DNA of 64,000 bases from Neobacillus sp. CF12 (GTDB taxonomy: Bacteria > Bacillota > Bacilli > Bacillales > Cytobacillaceae), in the NCBI RefSeq assembly GCF_030348765.1, contig NZ_JAUCEU010000007.1:372001-436000 (forward strand), written 5' to 3'. Positions 16,161 to 25,022 of this stretch are shown here, in pieces; the first letter of the stretch is position 1, and each line of letters opens with the position of its first letter. The notes beneath the pieces are model-generated. The model was not told the DNA's origin. It did no database searches and saw nothing but the letters and a program-made list of their open reading frames with translations. Position numbers and translations under genes: made by a program.

Positions 16161-17630
16161 ATGAAAAAAAGCCACTTAAAGTCTTCTGATTTATTGCCAA
16201 TTCAACAAAAAGATAGGAAAGTTACAAAACTGGGTTATTCCTTTATGTGGGTTGGGATGGTCGTTGTGCTTGCAACCTTTGCCATTGGTGGTGCAGGTGT
16301 CCAAAGCCTTTCATTACCGCTAGTTATTCTTGCAACGATTATCGGGTCACTAGCAATCGGATTTTTCATCTCCTTAATTGCTGATATCGGCATTGAGCAT
16401 GGCTTGTCATTTCCTGTGTATATGAGAGCCCCCTTTGGGACGATAGGGACCCATATTCCTTCGATAACAAGGGGAATTACCGCTTCGGCTTGGTTTGGAA
16501 TCAATACGTATTTCGGTGCAACAGCGATGAACGGCATTTTAAATATTTTATCTGGATTTGACAATTGGTTTGTTTGCTTCATTATTTTTGCCATTGTGCA
16601 ATTGATTAATACCGCTTTAGGGATTAAGTCGATTGAACGTTTTGCTGATTTAGCGGCCCCAATCATTCTCTTAATTTCCATTTGGATGTATTCCTCCTTA
16701 TCTGACCAAGCACAGGCTGCTGGCAGGGATGTTTGGAGTTGGGTCGAATCGCCTGTTACCGGTGGTGCGGCGTTTACCGCTTTTCTAGTTGTGATTTTTA
16801 GTAATATGGGCTTTTGGGCAACGTTGAGTGCGGATATTCCGTCAATTTCTCGTTTTATGAAAGCACCAGCAAATGAAAAGAACTGGTTTAAAAGAAATAA
16901 AAGTTCGTTAATTGGAAACCTTGTCGCTATGCCATTAACCCAAACTTTTATGATTATCATTGGTGCAGTATCTTACATTGCTGTATTAAATGCGGACCCT
17001 GTGGTTGCGCTTCAAGAGTCAGCAAGTGGAATTGTCCTTGCCGTTTTATTGTTGATGATCGTACTGGCTCAATGGTCTACGAATACAGCGGCGAATGTAG
17101 TGCCGGCAGCAACGATTTTCTCCAACGTAGGCGGACCGAAGTTTCCGTTTTGGGCAGGTGTTATCACTGCTGGTATCGTAGGTACCATTGTACAGCCGTG
17201 GGAGTTATTTGGTGTCATTATTCCCATTCTATTAATCGTTGGCGGTATATTGTCTGCAATCGTTGGTATTCTTTTTGCTGACTATTATTTAATTCGTAAA
17301 CGAAGAGTGAATGTGCCGGAGTTATACGAAGACCATGGTCAATTTAGATATTGGGGCGGCATGAATGTTGCAGGATTCATTGCTTGGATCATTGGTGGGT
17401 ATGTTTCCTATTTATTACCGACATATGGTTTTTTAGTAGGTTTCATTCTAGGAGCGGCAATTTATTATGTCCTTGCAAAATACTGGTGGTTTAAGAAATA
17501 TCATCAAGCTGAAATTGAGGATCCGAGTGATGAAAAATATCTTGGTATCTCTGTTGGTCGTGATTGGGTCATTGAAGAAGAATATGAGTCCGTCATAGAG
17601 GAAGCACCTGTGGGATTAAAATTTGATTAA
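16161..17630 (+). CDS. NCS1-family nucleobase/hydantoin permease
   Basis: A 489-aa membrane protein with about 12 transmembrane helices, of the nucleobase:cation symporter-1 family (Mhp1, PucI). After a short basic cytosolic N-terminus (SHLKSSDLLPIQQKDRK) comes the conserved SFMWVGM first helix, then GITASAWFGINTYFG in the TM3 region and the NTAANVVPAATIFSN motif. The ATG at 16161 has AAAAAGGAG upstream. Its position between dihydropyrimidinase and the PucR-type regulator points to uptake of uracil, thymine or a related base or hydantoin. The exact substrate is inferred from context. A structured 160-bp leader precedes it. Confidence 0.9.
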   Translation: MKKSHLKSSDLLPIQQKDRKVTKLGYSFMWVGMVVVLATFAIGGAGVQSLSLPLVILATIIGSLAIGFFISLIADIGIEHGLSFPVYMRAPFGTIGTHIPSITRGITASAWFGINTYFGATAMNGILNILSGFDNWFVCFIIFAIVQLINTALGIKSIERFADLAAPIILLISIWMYSSLSDQAQAAGRDVWSWVESPVTGGAAFTAFLVVIFSNMGFWATLSADIPSISRFMKAPANEKNWFKRNKSSLIGNLVAMPLTQTFMIIIGAVSYIAVLNADPVVALQESASGIVLAVLLLMIVLAQWSTNTAANVVPAATIFSNVGGPKFPFWAGVITAGIVGTIVQPWELFGVIIPILLIVGGILSAIVGILFADYYLIRKRRVNVPELYEDHGQFRYWGGMNVAGFIAWIIGGYVSYLLPTYGFLVGFILGAAIYYVLAKYWWFKKYHQAEIEDPSDEKYLGISVGRDWVIEEEYESVIEEAPVGLKFD

Positions 17631-17659
17631 TGAAAATTTCACAATTGTAGGAGGAAACG

Positions 17660-17878
17660 ATGTCGGATTATCAACAATATCTTAATGAAAGAGATAAGCT
17701 CGATTTTTTTATTCAGAAGGGTTTTCGAATTAATGCAGTCCATGAGCATTTAGATGGTGCTTCTATTGAGTTTTATCACCCAACGAAGAAGGATAAAGAA
17801 ATATTGCTGATTGGAACTGCCAATGCTAGGAAGTATTTTTCCAGTTTACTAATTAAACAGAACTTGGGGATAAAGTGA
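17660..17878 (+). CDS. Small hypothetical protein, 72 aa, companion of the permease
   Basis: It starts at an ATG with GTAGGAGGAAACG upstream, 29 bp after the permease stop codon, and ends just before a terminator, so it is cotranscribed with the permease. The protein is soluble, with a predicted N-terminal helix (QQYLNERDKLDFFIQKGF) followed by a beta-rich stretch (ASIEFYHP, EILLIGTANARKY). It has no cysteine motif or membrane span. I do not recognise the family. A role tied to permease or pathway regulation is guesswork from position. Confidence 0.7.
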   Translation: MSDYQQYLNERDKLDFFIQKGFRINAVHEHLDGASIEFYHPTKKDKEILLIGTANARKYFSSLLIKQNLGIK

Positions 17879-17891
17879 GTTAGCGTATAAG

Positions 17892-17922
17892 AAGGGGATT
17901 GGTAGCTATACCAATCCTTTTT
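17892..17922 (+). terminator. Terminator after permease and small gene
   Basis: GGATTGGTA (17896-17904) pairs with TACCAATCC (17909-17917) across a GCTA loop, followed by TTTTT. It separates the permease transcript from pucR. Confidence 0.88.
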
Positions 17923-17953
17923 GAAAATTTGTTTCTTTATAAGGAGTAATAGA

Positions 17954-19228
17954 ATGAAAGAGCAGTTACCATTAATGGTTTCCGATATACTATCTCGCAA
18001 GCATTTTGAACAAGCAATCGTAATTGCTGGGGTGGAAGGTCTTAAACGGATTGTAAAATGGGTTCATGTTGTCGAGGTCACCAATATTCGTAATCTCTTA
18101 AATGGAGATGAATTAATCTTATCCACTGGCGCGTTATTGAAAGACGATGAGGCGTTGTTTGTTTCCATCCTCCATCAACTTATAGAAACAAATGCAGCGG
18201 GTCTTTGCATTGAAATGGGAACCTATTTGTCAGAGATTCCTGCTCAAGCAATTATGATAGCAAATCAGCATAAATTTCCCATTATTATTTTTAAAAAGGA
18301 AGTTCCTTTCGTTGAAATCACACAAGATATTCATACCATGATTATAAACAATCAATATAGGAAGATTAATGACTTACGGAAATTATTTATGGAAGAAAAG
18401 AAGAGGGTCGAAGAGTATGAGTGGCTCCAGGGCTGGCTTGAGGGGGAGCATACTTTAGACAGTATAAACGAATATTTACTGGAGCATGGGGTTAAACCGA
18501 AATCAACCGAATCTGTTGTAGTACTGGCAAAGTTGTTTTCTTTTAAGGAGAAATCGAATCAAGATGTTACCTATTTAAAGTTACTCTTTCGTTCTGTTTT
18601 TGAACAAAATGGTTTTGTCCTATTTTCGGTTGAAAAAAGAAATGCAATGATCTTCATTCTATTAAATAATCGCCCTAATAAAAATTGTAAGGAACGAATT
18701 AAAAACGCGATACAGTCGATAGAAGATTCCGAGTTTTTGAGGAAGAAGAGTACAGCGAAAATATTTATGGCAGCAGGTAAGTTTGTTGAAACCTTAACAG
18801 ATATACATAAGAGCTGCCAAACCGCAAAAGAAACACTAAGAATTCAACAGGAAATGTCCAAGAAAGAGATCTATTTTTATGAAGATTTACACTTATATCG
18901 TCTCATATCTGAAATGAAAAAGCATATAGATTTACAGGAACTAGTAAAGGAATATCTTCAGCCGGTTATTCAACATGATCAAAAGTATAACAGCAAGCTG
19001 TTAGAAACATTAAAAGTATATTTGGAGTGTAATGGTTGTAAGCAAGACACGGCCAATAAGCTTTTTATTGTCAGACAGACATTATACCATCGACTAGATA
19101 AATTGGATAACCTGCTAGGAAAAGACTTTATGGAGCATGAAAAACGAGTGGCATTAGAATTCATGCTCCTTGTTAAAGATTATATAACACCTTATTTCTT
19201 AGACAGTAAAAACCAAATAATGGAGTAA
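17954..19228 (+). CDS. pucR: PucR family transcriptional regulator
   Basis: A 424-aa regulator. The N-terminal PucR effector domain (residues 5-125, with KRIVKWVHVVEVTNIRNLL and LSTGALL) is followed by a middle domain and a C-terminal PucR-type helix-turn-helix (TANKLFIVRQTLYHRLDKLD near 366-385). The start at 17954 has AAGGAG eight bases upstream; the longer open frame from 17921 begins inside the preceding terminator. B. subtilis PucR controls purine (allantoin) degradation. Here the gene lies inside a pyrimidine-degradation cluster, so it probably activates those genes in response to a pathway intermediate. Confidence 0.87.
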   Translation: MKEQLPLMVSDILSRKHFEQAIVIAGVEGLKRIVKWVHVVEVTNIRNLLNGDELILSTGALLKDDEALFVSILHQLIETNAAGLCIEMGTYLSEIPAQAIMIANQHKFPIIIFKKEVPFVEITQDIHTMIINNQYRKINDLRKLFMEEKKRVEEYEWLQGWLEGEHTLDSINEYLLEHGVKPKSTESVVVLAKLFSFKEKSNQDVTYLKLLFRSVFEQNGFVLFSVEKRNAMIFILLNNRPNKNCKERIKNAIQSIEDSEFLRKKSTAKIFMAAGKFVETLTDIHKSCQTAKETLRIQQEMSKKEIYFYEDLHLYRLISEMKKHIDLQELVKEYLQPVIQHDQKYNSKLLETLKVYLECNGCKQDTANKLFIVRQTLYHRLDKLDNLLGKDFMEHEKRVALEFMLLVKDYITPYFLDSKNQIME

Positions 19229-19262
19229 CTTTACGTAGTGTTCACTTTGTGGAAGAAATCGC

Positions 19263-19331
19263 ATTGGTTATCTTACAGTATGTCTAATGAACAACATATT
19301 ATAATACGAGATAATTATATTAATTGGTTAT
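19263..19331 (+). promoter_or_regulatory. mmsA promoter region with duplicated ATTGGTTAT
   Basis: ATTGGTTAT occurs twice (19263-19271 and 19323-19331), on either side of a TATAAT -10 box (19300-19305) with no good -35 box. The core TTGGTTA is the core of the B. subtilis PucR box. The upstream copy sits where an activator would contact RNA polymerase. Confidence 0.4.
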
Positions 19332-19364
19332 AAGTTTCATCTATTTAGCTAGGGAGGGGAATGC

Positions 19365-20831
19365 ATGAGCGTGATAAAAAAAGATACAGCCGTACTACAA
19401 AATTATATTAATGGCGCCTGGGTCAGTTCAAACAGTGCTCAAACACTGGATGTTCCAAATCCGGCCACCAATGAAGTACTTACGAAAGTTCCAGTTTCTT
19501 CGAAAGAAGATGTGAATGCTGCGGTGGCGGCTGCGAAAGAAGCGTTTACCAAGTGGAAAAAGGTTCCGGTTCCAAAACGAGCAAGAATACTCTTTAAATA
19601 TCATAGTCTATTAACAGACAACCATGAAGAGTTAGCAAGACTAATTGTTCAGGAAAATGGTAAGGCATACAAAGAGGCTTATGGAGAAGTCCAGCGTGGC
19701 ATTGAGTGTGTTGAGTTTGCTTCGGGTGCACCTACTTTAATGATGGGTGAAACTTTATCCGGTATAGCAGAAGAAATTGATTCTGAAATGTTCCGATATC
19801 CATTAGGGGTCGTTGGTGGAATAACTCCGTTTAACTTTCCGATGATGGTTCCACTTTGGATGTTTCCGTTAGCGATCGCTTGTGGGAATACCTTTGTGCT
19901 AAAACCCTCTGAACGTACGCCGATATTGGCTAATAGACTAGCAGAGTTGTTCTCTCAAGCGGGAGCTCCCCCAGGGGTACTGAATGTCGTACACGGTGCT
20001 CATGATGTAGTAAATGGATTACTTGATCATGAAGATATCGCTGCAATCTCCTTCGTTGGTTCTCAGCCTGTAGCGAAATATGTTTACGAACGTGCTGCCT
20101 CCAAAGGAAAAAGAGTTCAAGCCCTTTCGGGTGCAAAAAATCATCATATTGTTATGCCTGATGCAGATATGGATAAGGCGGTACAACACATCATCAGTTC
20201 CACGTTTGGCAGTGCGGGCCAACGCTGTATGGCCTGTAGTGCTGTTGTTGTGGTGGGTGACAATCAACCATTCGTTAAGGCTTTAACGAAGAAGGCGGAT
20301 GAGTTGATTATCGGAGATGGAATGGATGACGAAGTCATATTAACTCCGGTAATTCGAAAGGAACATCTTGATAAGGTACTAGGATATATTGAAAAAGGGA
20401 TTGCAGAGGGTGCTGATTTAATTCGCGATGGACGCAGGGAAATGAGCGAGCAGAATAAAGGGAATTTCATAGGGCCGACTATTTTCGATCATGTTACACC
20501 GGAAATGACAATTGCCAAGGACGAAATATTTGCCCCTGTTTTAAGCCTGCTCCGAGCAGATGATTTAGATCAAGGATTGGAGTATATTCGAAAGTCAAGA
20601 TATGGTAATGGAGCGACGATTTATACCAATAATGCAAAAGCAGTCCGGCAATTCCGTGAAGAGGCGGATGCTGGTATGTTGGGTATCAACGTTGGCGTTC
20701 CGGCGACAATGGCATTTTTTCCATTTTCAGGCTGGAAGGATTCCTTCTATGGAGATCTGCATGTGAATGGGAAAGACGGTCTAAACTTCTATACTCGTAA
20801 AAAGATGATTACATCACGGTTTGATGGTTAG
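19365..20831 (+). CDS. mmsA: CoA-acylating (methyl)malonate-semialdehyde dehydrogenase
   Basis: A 488-aa aldehyde dehydrogenase of the MMSDH subfamily, with the catalytic C288 in [11 protein letters not shown] and the FNFPMMVP motif near 157. It oxidises malonate semialdehyde (from beta-alanine) or methylmalonate semialdehyde (from beta-aminoisobutyrate) with CoA and NAD+ to acetyl- or propionyl-CoA plus CO2. It is 17 bp upstream of a class III aminotransferase, which would supply its substrate. IolA of inositol catabolism belongs to the same family, but no iol genes are nearby. The ATG follows AGGGAGGGG. Confidence 0.92.
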   Translation: MSVIKKDTAVLQNYINGAWVSSNSAQTLDVPNPATNEVLTKVPVSSKEDVNAAVAAAKEAFTKWKKVPVPKRARILFKYHSLLTDNHEELARLIVQENGKAYKEAYGEVQRGIECVEFASGAPTLMMGETLSGIAEEIDSEMFRYPLGVVGGITPFNFPMMVPLWMFPLAIACGNTFVLKPSERTPILANRLAELFSQAGAPPGVLNVVHGAHDVVNGLLDHEDIAAISFVGSQPVAKYVYERAASKGKRVQALSGAKNHHIVMPDADMDKAVQHIISSTFGSAGQRCMACSAVVVVGDNQPFVKALTKKADELIIGDGMDDEVILTPVIRKEHLDKVLGYIEKGIAEGADLIRDGRREMSEQNKGNFIGPTIFDHVTPEMTIAKDEIFAPVLSLLRADDLDQGLEYIRKSRYGNGATIYTNNAKAVRQFREEADAGMLGINVGVPATMAFFPFSGWKDSFYGDLHVNGKDGLNFYTRKKMITSRFDG

Positions 20832-20848
20832 TTAAGGAGGGATAGGGA

Positions 20849-22204
20849 ATGGTACAGACAAGTCGTCCACATGAAGGGCTATTAGACCAAGATGATAAGT
20901 ATGTTTGGCATTCAATGAAGCCCTATAATCCCAATGCAACGATTCTGGTAACAAAGGCAGAAGGATCTTGGGTAACCGACAGTGATGGAAAAAGATATTT
21001 AGATGGTATGGCAGGTTTATGGTGTGTGAATGTTGGATATGGAAGGACAGAACTTGCAGAGGCAGCCTTCGAACAACTTAAGGAAATGGCATATTTTCCA
21101 CTTACTCAAAGTCATGTTCCAGCAATTAAGCTTGCTGAGAAGCTAAATGAAATGCTCGGTGACGACTATGTTATCTTCTTCTCGAACAGTGGTTCAGAAG
21201 CCAATGAAACAGCCTTCAAAATCGCCCGTCAATATCATCAGCAAAGAGGGGAGCATAATCGTTATAAAATACTTTCCCGCTACCGTGCCTATCACGGGAA
21301 CTCGATGGGTGCTCTGGCAGCTACAGGGCAGGCGCAAAGAAAGTATAAATACGAGCCCTTGGCAGCAGGGTTTATTCATGTATCTCCACCTGACTCCTAT
21401 CGGGACGATACAAATGTTACCGAACCAAAGGAACTTTCTTCGGTAAAAGAAATCGATCGGACGATGACGTGGGAACTAAGTGAAACGATCGCAGCCATGA
21501 TAATGGAACCAATTATTACCGGGGGCGGAATCTTGGTTCCACCTGAAGGCTATATGAAGGCAGCAAAAGAGGTTTGTGAAAAACATGGTGCTCTCTTAAT
21601 TGTGGATGAAGTCATCTGTGGATTTGGCCGCACAGGTAAACCATTTGGCTTTATGAACTATGATGTACAGCCTGATATTATTACAATGGCAAAAGGGATC
21701 ACTAGTGCCTATTTACCGCTTTCCGCTACGGCTGTTCGTAAAGATATTTATGAAGCCTTTAAGGGAAGTGAAGAATATGATTATTTCCGTCACGTAAACA
21801 CCTTTGGCGGGAATCCGGCAGCCTGTGCACTAGCTTTAAAAAACCTAGAGATTATGGAAAAAGAAAATCTTTTTGACCGATCGCGTGATCTTGGGAAACA
21901 GGTTGTAAATGAATTAACGAATCTTCTTCAAAATCATCCATTTGTTGGTGATGTCCGAGGTAAAGGTCTCCTGGTTGGGATAGAATTAGTCAAGGATAAG
22001 AAAACAAAGGAACCTTTAGAGGCAGCACTCGTTAATCAAGTGATAGCCTCCTGTAAACAGGAAGGGTTATTAATTGGAAAAAACGGGGCAACTGTGGCGG
22101 GGTACAATAATGTATTAGCCTTGTCACCGCCATTAAATATCGAGCTTGCAGACATTCAATTTATTATCAAAACTGTTAGTGATTCCATCAATAAAATCAA
22201 ATAA
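20849..22204 (+). CDS. Class III omega-aminotransferase, probable beta-alanine:pyruvate aminotransferase
   Basis: A 451-aa PLP enzyme of fold type I: SGSEANETAFK near 114-124 binds the cofactor phosphate, D253 (IVDEVICGFGRTG) contacts the pyridine nitrogen, and K282 (MAKGITSAY) forms the Schiff base. It follows mmsA after 17 bp with AAGGAGGGATAGGG as ribosome binding site. In this context it would transfer the amino group of beta-alanine or beta-aminoisobutyrate to pyruvate, giving the semialdehyde for MmsA. Other omega-amino donors are possible from sequence alone. It is the last gene of the pyrimidine island and ends at a strong terminator. Confidence 0.9.
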   Translation: MVQTSRPHEGLLDQDDKYVWHSMKPYNPNATILVTKAEGSWVTDSDGKRYLDGMAGLWCVNVGYGRTELAEAAFEQLKEMAYFPLTQSHVPAIKLAEKLNEMLGDDYVIFFSNSGSEANETAFKIARQYHQQRGEHNRYKILSRYRAYHGNSMGALAATGQAQRKYKYEPLAAGFIHVSPPDSYRDDTNVTEPKELSSVKEIDRTMTWELSETIAAMIMEPIITGGGILVPPEGYMKAAKEVCEKHGALLIVDEVICGFGRTGKPFGFMNYDVQPDIITMAKGITSAYLPLSATAVRKDIYEAFKGSEEYDYFRHVNTFGGNPAACALALKNLEIMEKENLFDRSRDLGKQVVNELTNLLQNHPFVGDVRGKGLLVGIELVKDKKTKEPLEAALVNQVIASCKQEGLLIGKNGATVAGYNNVLALSPPLNIELADIQFIIKTVSDSINKIK

Positions 22205-22212
22205 GTATAAAG

Positions 22213-22247
22213 AAGTCCTAAGTGTGAAAGAACACTTAGGACTTTTT
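22213..22247. terminator. Terminator after the aminotransferase gene
   Basis: Perfect 13-bp arms (22213-22225 and 22232-22244) with a 6-nt loop and TTTTT. It may also serve the convergent multicopper oxidase genes. Confidence 0.92.
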
Positions 22248-22255
22248 GTTCGCTG

Positions 22256-23569
22256 TTATTTTATTACAATGGGAATTCTTCCATTAAGAAGGAATGCATC
22301 GCTTAAATGATGTCTATATTCTATTTGACCATAGGAGCTTAAAGCTCTAGTAGACCTTATCAATACATCTAACCGCTGAGCAGTAGACATTTCAATTGGC
22401 GTGCCAGCTCGTATGGTATAGGGTTGATTATAGCGCCCAAAAGGTGGAACACCGAGAGCACGGCCATCAACTGCGATTACAACAACATCCATTGGGAAGG
22501 TAACTTTTACCTTTGTATAAGCAGCACATAATAAACGAACCAGGATGGTTTGGTTTCTTCTGGCATTCACAGAAATCTGCATTCCATGAACACCGCTATT
22601 TAAAGCGGCAGGAATCGTTAATCCTGGGCGAATGGAAACGGTGCTGCCAATGCGTCCTGGGAAATTAATACCTGTGACCACGAAGTAATCAGGATTATAA
22701 TCATGAAAGGAAAAGAAATCGTAACTTCCACTGTCATTTTCGTGGAAATCATCGTTTATTCCAGGCTCATCACCCATCTTTGGAAATGTTTGATGTGCAT
22801 GATCAGCCTGTTCGCGCCAAACAGAGTCAATATCATCAATTACCCAAAGTGCTTCCACATCATAGGGGACAGTCATGGCATGCGGATTACCGTTCTCTAA
22901 ATTACCGCCGATAAAACCTGGGAAATTTGGATATTTTGCCAGATTGGCAGCTGTACGTCGCGGATAGCCGCCAACGTTTTTGCCGTCACTAGAATCATAA
23001 GCATCAGGTGGTTCAACAATTAAAAAACCATAAAGTCCAAACTCGAAATGCTGAATGGTACTCCGATGACAATGATAGAAATAACTGCCGATATGATTAG
23101 GCTGCCATTGGTACGTGTATTCTCCCAACTCCATTGAGGTGTGTCCGACTCCATCATTCATGGCAGTAGGTTCAATTCCATGCCAATGGATTGAATGTGC
23201 AGGCTGCCCATGAGCCTCAACATAACTGTGAAAAATCACCCCGCGGGGTACTCGAATAGTTGCACCAGGAAAAGTCCCTTCCGCAGCCTCGGGAATATCA
23301 GGAAAGTTAATTAGAAAAAATCCAAGTTTTTTTCCATCCCACATCGTGAGATCTCTCCCCTTCATGAGGTGAATCCGTTGGTTATTTGGAATTGACATCG
23401 TTGCTCCTGGTATCGTTGCAGCAATAAACGCAGGCACTGGATTTGTCGGTTCCAAGAGCTCTGGTGTTGGCGGACTCTCCTTTGGCGGATCGAAAGATTT
23501 AACCCAGTGTGCTTCTTTGCCAGCCACTGATCTCCGTAGGATATGATGGCCTGGATTTGTGAATGACAT
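22256..23569 (-). CDS. Multicopper oxidase-like protein, copper ligands only in N-terminal cupredoxin domain
   Basis: A 437-aa protein with two cupredoxin-like domains. Domain 1 has HSIHWHG (125-131) and YHCH (165-168) with H174, that is, trinuclear-type histidines and a type 1 copper Cys-His pair. The matching segment of domain 2 (VRLLCAAYTKVKVTFPMD) has lost its histidines, and no C-terminal HCH motif is present. No signal peptide is visible. It lies 43 bp downstream of a second oxidase gene whose ligand pattern is the mirror image, so a heteromeric enzyme is plausible. The ATG follows AAGGAG. Alone it could be a two-domain copper protein of laccase or nitrite-reductase fold; the substrate is unknown. 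Confidence 0.82.
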   Translation of the reverse strand: MSFTNPGHHILRRSVAGKEAHWVKSFDPPKESPPTPELLEPTNPVPAFIAATIPGATMSIPNNQRIHLMKGRDLTMWDGKKLGFFLINFPDIPEAAEGTFPGATIRVPRGVIFHSYVEAHGQPAHSIHWHGIEPTAMNDGVGHTSMELGEYTYQWQPNHIGSYFYHCHRSTIQHFEFGLYGFLIVEPPDAYDSSDGKNVGGYPRRTAANLAKYPNFPGFIGGNLENGNPHAMTVPYDVEALWVIDDIDSVWREQADHAHQTFPKMGDEPGINDDFHENDSGSYDFFSFHDYNPDYFVVTGINFPGRIGSTVSIRPGLTIPAALNSGVHGMQISVNARRNQTILVRLLCAAYTKVKVTFPMDVVVIAVDGRALGVPPFGRYNQPYTIRAGTPIEMSTAQRLDVLIRSTRALSSYGQIEYRHHLSDAFLLNGRIPIVIK

Positions 23570-23612
23570 AGCATTACTCCTTTATATATTCCAAATTTAT
23601 TTTTACGAAAAA

Positions 23613-25022
23613 TTAATGGCTTTCATGTTCTGTTCCAGCTGCAGGTCCAGTAGCGTCCGGACCATGATACGTTGCAGCTCCAGGGAAGGTGGTTACGCCA
23701 CCAGGTGTGTTTCGATCACCGATGAATTCTAACCCACTCATCATTCCCATTCCATAGTTTCCACCTTGTGAAGATTGACTGGTCTCTGAATGGTCATGCA
23801 TTGGGTAGCAGATTGGTGATAAAGGAACAGAAATATCAACATCGCCGGTTTTGGATCCAATTTTAGGGAAGTGGGAGTTCAACTCTTCCGTTGGCGGCCA
23901 GACAGGATGTGGAACTGATCCTTTAATCTCCGGATTTGCAATTGAGATAAGTGGTTTATCCGCAAGCCCAATCCCTCGTTCATTTGGAACATCTGGCGGT
24001 CTAGTAAATGGTACTACCCATTCAACAGTTTCAAGCGGTTTAACAGTATGAGTATCTAACCACGGTGGGTTGGTTTGAACAACACCGTTAATCCCAGTCA
24101 CGTAAACATGATTAGCGTGAATATGCAAGGAATGCAATGACAAACCGGCATTTAATATCCTTATGACCGCTGGTTCTCCAACACGATGGTTTGGAGTGAT
24201 ATAAGGATTATGAGCAGCAAAAAATCCAGATTGACCATTAATCGTAAAGAAGTCTGGTTTACGGTTCAAACCATCTGGCCGGTATCGATCTCTTTGATAC
24301 GCACTTATAAATTGCGCCGCTGGATAATCTCTTCCTGGCGGATAGTTCCCAACGTCAGCAAATAGACGGGAACTCACAGCATGAAGGACCCAGACATATT
24401 GTCTAAAAGCTGGTGTATGTGTTGCCTCATCACCCTGTTCCCATGATAATCCAGGGAAGTGGGTAGTCGTTCCGAAATCATCGAATAGCTGCTGTACAGC
24501 AGGGGTAGGTGTGGCATACGGTGTGAATTTATGCCCGGGAACTGCCTCATTTGGCATGACCACCAATGCGCCGTGAAGCCCCATAATCCGATTCACTGGC
24601 GCGTTTAGATTATCGTAATACAAAAAAGTCCCTGCCTTAGAGGCGACAAATTGTATCTTTTTTGTCGCTCCCGGTGGTATAGGACCACTGTTTACCATTC
24701 CTTCGATAAAAAATGCATGAGGTTCATCTAATTCATTGGTTATTGTGACCTTTATGATACTACCCACTGTTGTGAAAATATGTGGTCCAGGAATTTCTGC
24801 TGGGAAATTGGCTTCCTTATACATCCAGAAGTAGCATTGTGCAGAGTTATTTTCGTTATGAGTAATCATGTCCTTTACCGCATCTGTAATCGTAAAACTG
24901 AGTTCTTGAACCTGTTTAACTGCAAGAAGCGAGTTATTAGAAACCCATGCAGGTAACACACTGCCTACGACCAATGCGGCAAGACCGCCTCCTGCATACT
25001 TAACAAAATCTCTTCGTTTCAT
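23613..25022 (-). CDS. Multicopper oxidase-like protein with Tat-type signal, ligands only in C-terminal domain
   Basis: A 469-aa protein. The N-terminus MKRRDFVKYAGGG plus a hydrophobic stretch ending near W26 looks like a Tat or Sec signal. In domain 1 the expected ligand sites read HAFFIEG (102-108) and LYYDNLNAP (134-142), so the copper ligands are lost. Domain 2 has HSLHIHANH (297-305) and CYPMHDHSE (405-413), typical of multicopper oxidases of the large bacterial type. It is the first gene of a two-gene unit with the next oxidase-like gene. AAAAGGAGG sets the start. The His-rich tail ends EHESH. Export of the pair and oxidation of a metal or phenolic substrate are inference. Confidence 0.85.
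   Translation of the reverse strand: MKRRDFVKYAGGGLAALVVGSVLPAWVSNNSLLAVKQVQELSFTITDAVKDMITHNENNSAQCYFWMYKEANFPAEIPGPHIFTTVGSIIKVTITNELDEPHAFFIEGMVNSGPIPPGATKKIQFVASKAGTFLYYDNLNAPVNRIMGLHGALVVMPNEAVPGHKFTPYATPTPAVQQLFDDFGTTTHFPGLSWEQGDEATHTPAFRQYVWVLHAVSSRLFADVGNYPPGRDYPAAQFISAYQRDRYRPDGLNRKPDFFTINGQSGFFAAHNPYITPNHRVGEPAVIRILNAGLSLHSLHIHANHVYVTGINGVVQTNPPWLDTHTVKPLETVEWVVPFTRPPDVPNERGIGLADKPLISIANPEIKGSVPHPVWPPTEELNSHFPKIGSKTGDVDISVPLSPICYPMHDHSETSQSSQGGNYGMGMMSGLEFIGDRNTPGGVTTFPGAATYHGPDATGPAAGTEHESH

Noticed and set aside
16235..16960. Long minus-strand open frame (241 aa) opposite the permease gene
   Set aside because: It is the antisense shadow of a hydrophobic membrane protein gene; no ribosome binding site and no recognisable protein features.
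19240..19262. Possible sigma-54 promoter upstream of mmsA (GTGGAAGAAATCGCAT)
   Set aside because: Only 8 bp separate GG and GC instead of 10, and the -24 element does not match TGGCAC.
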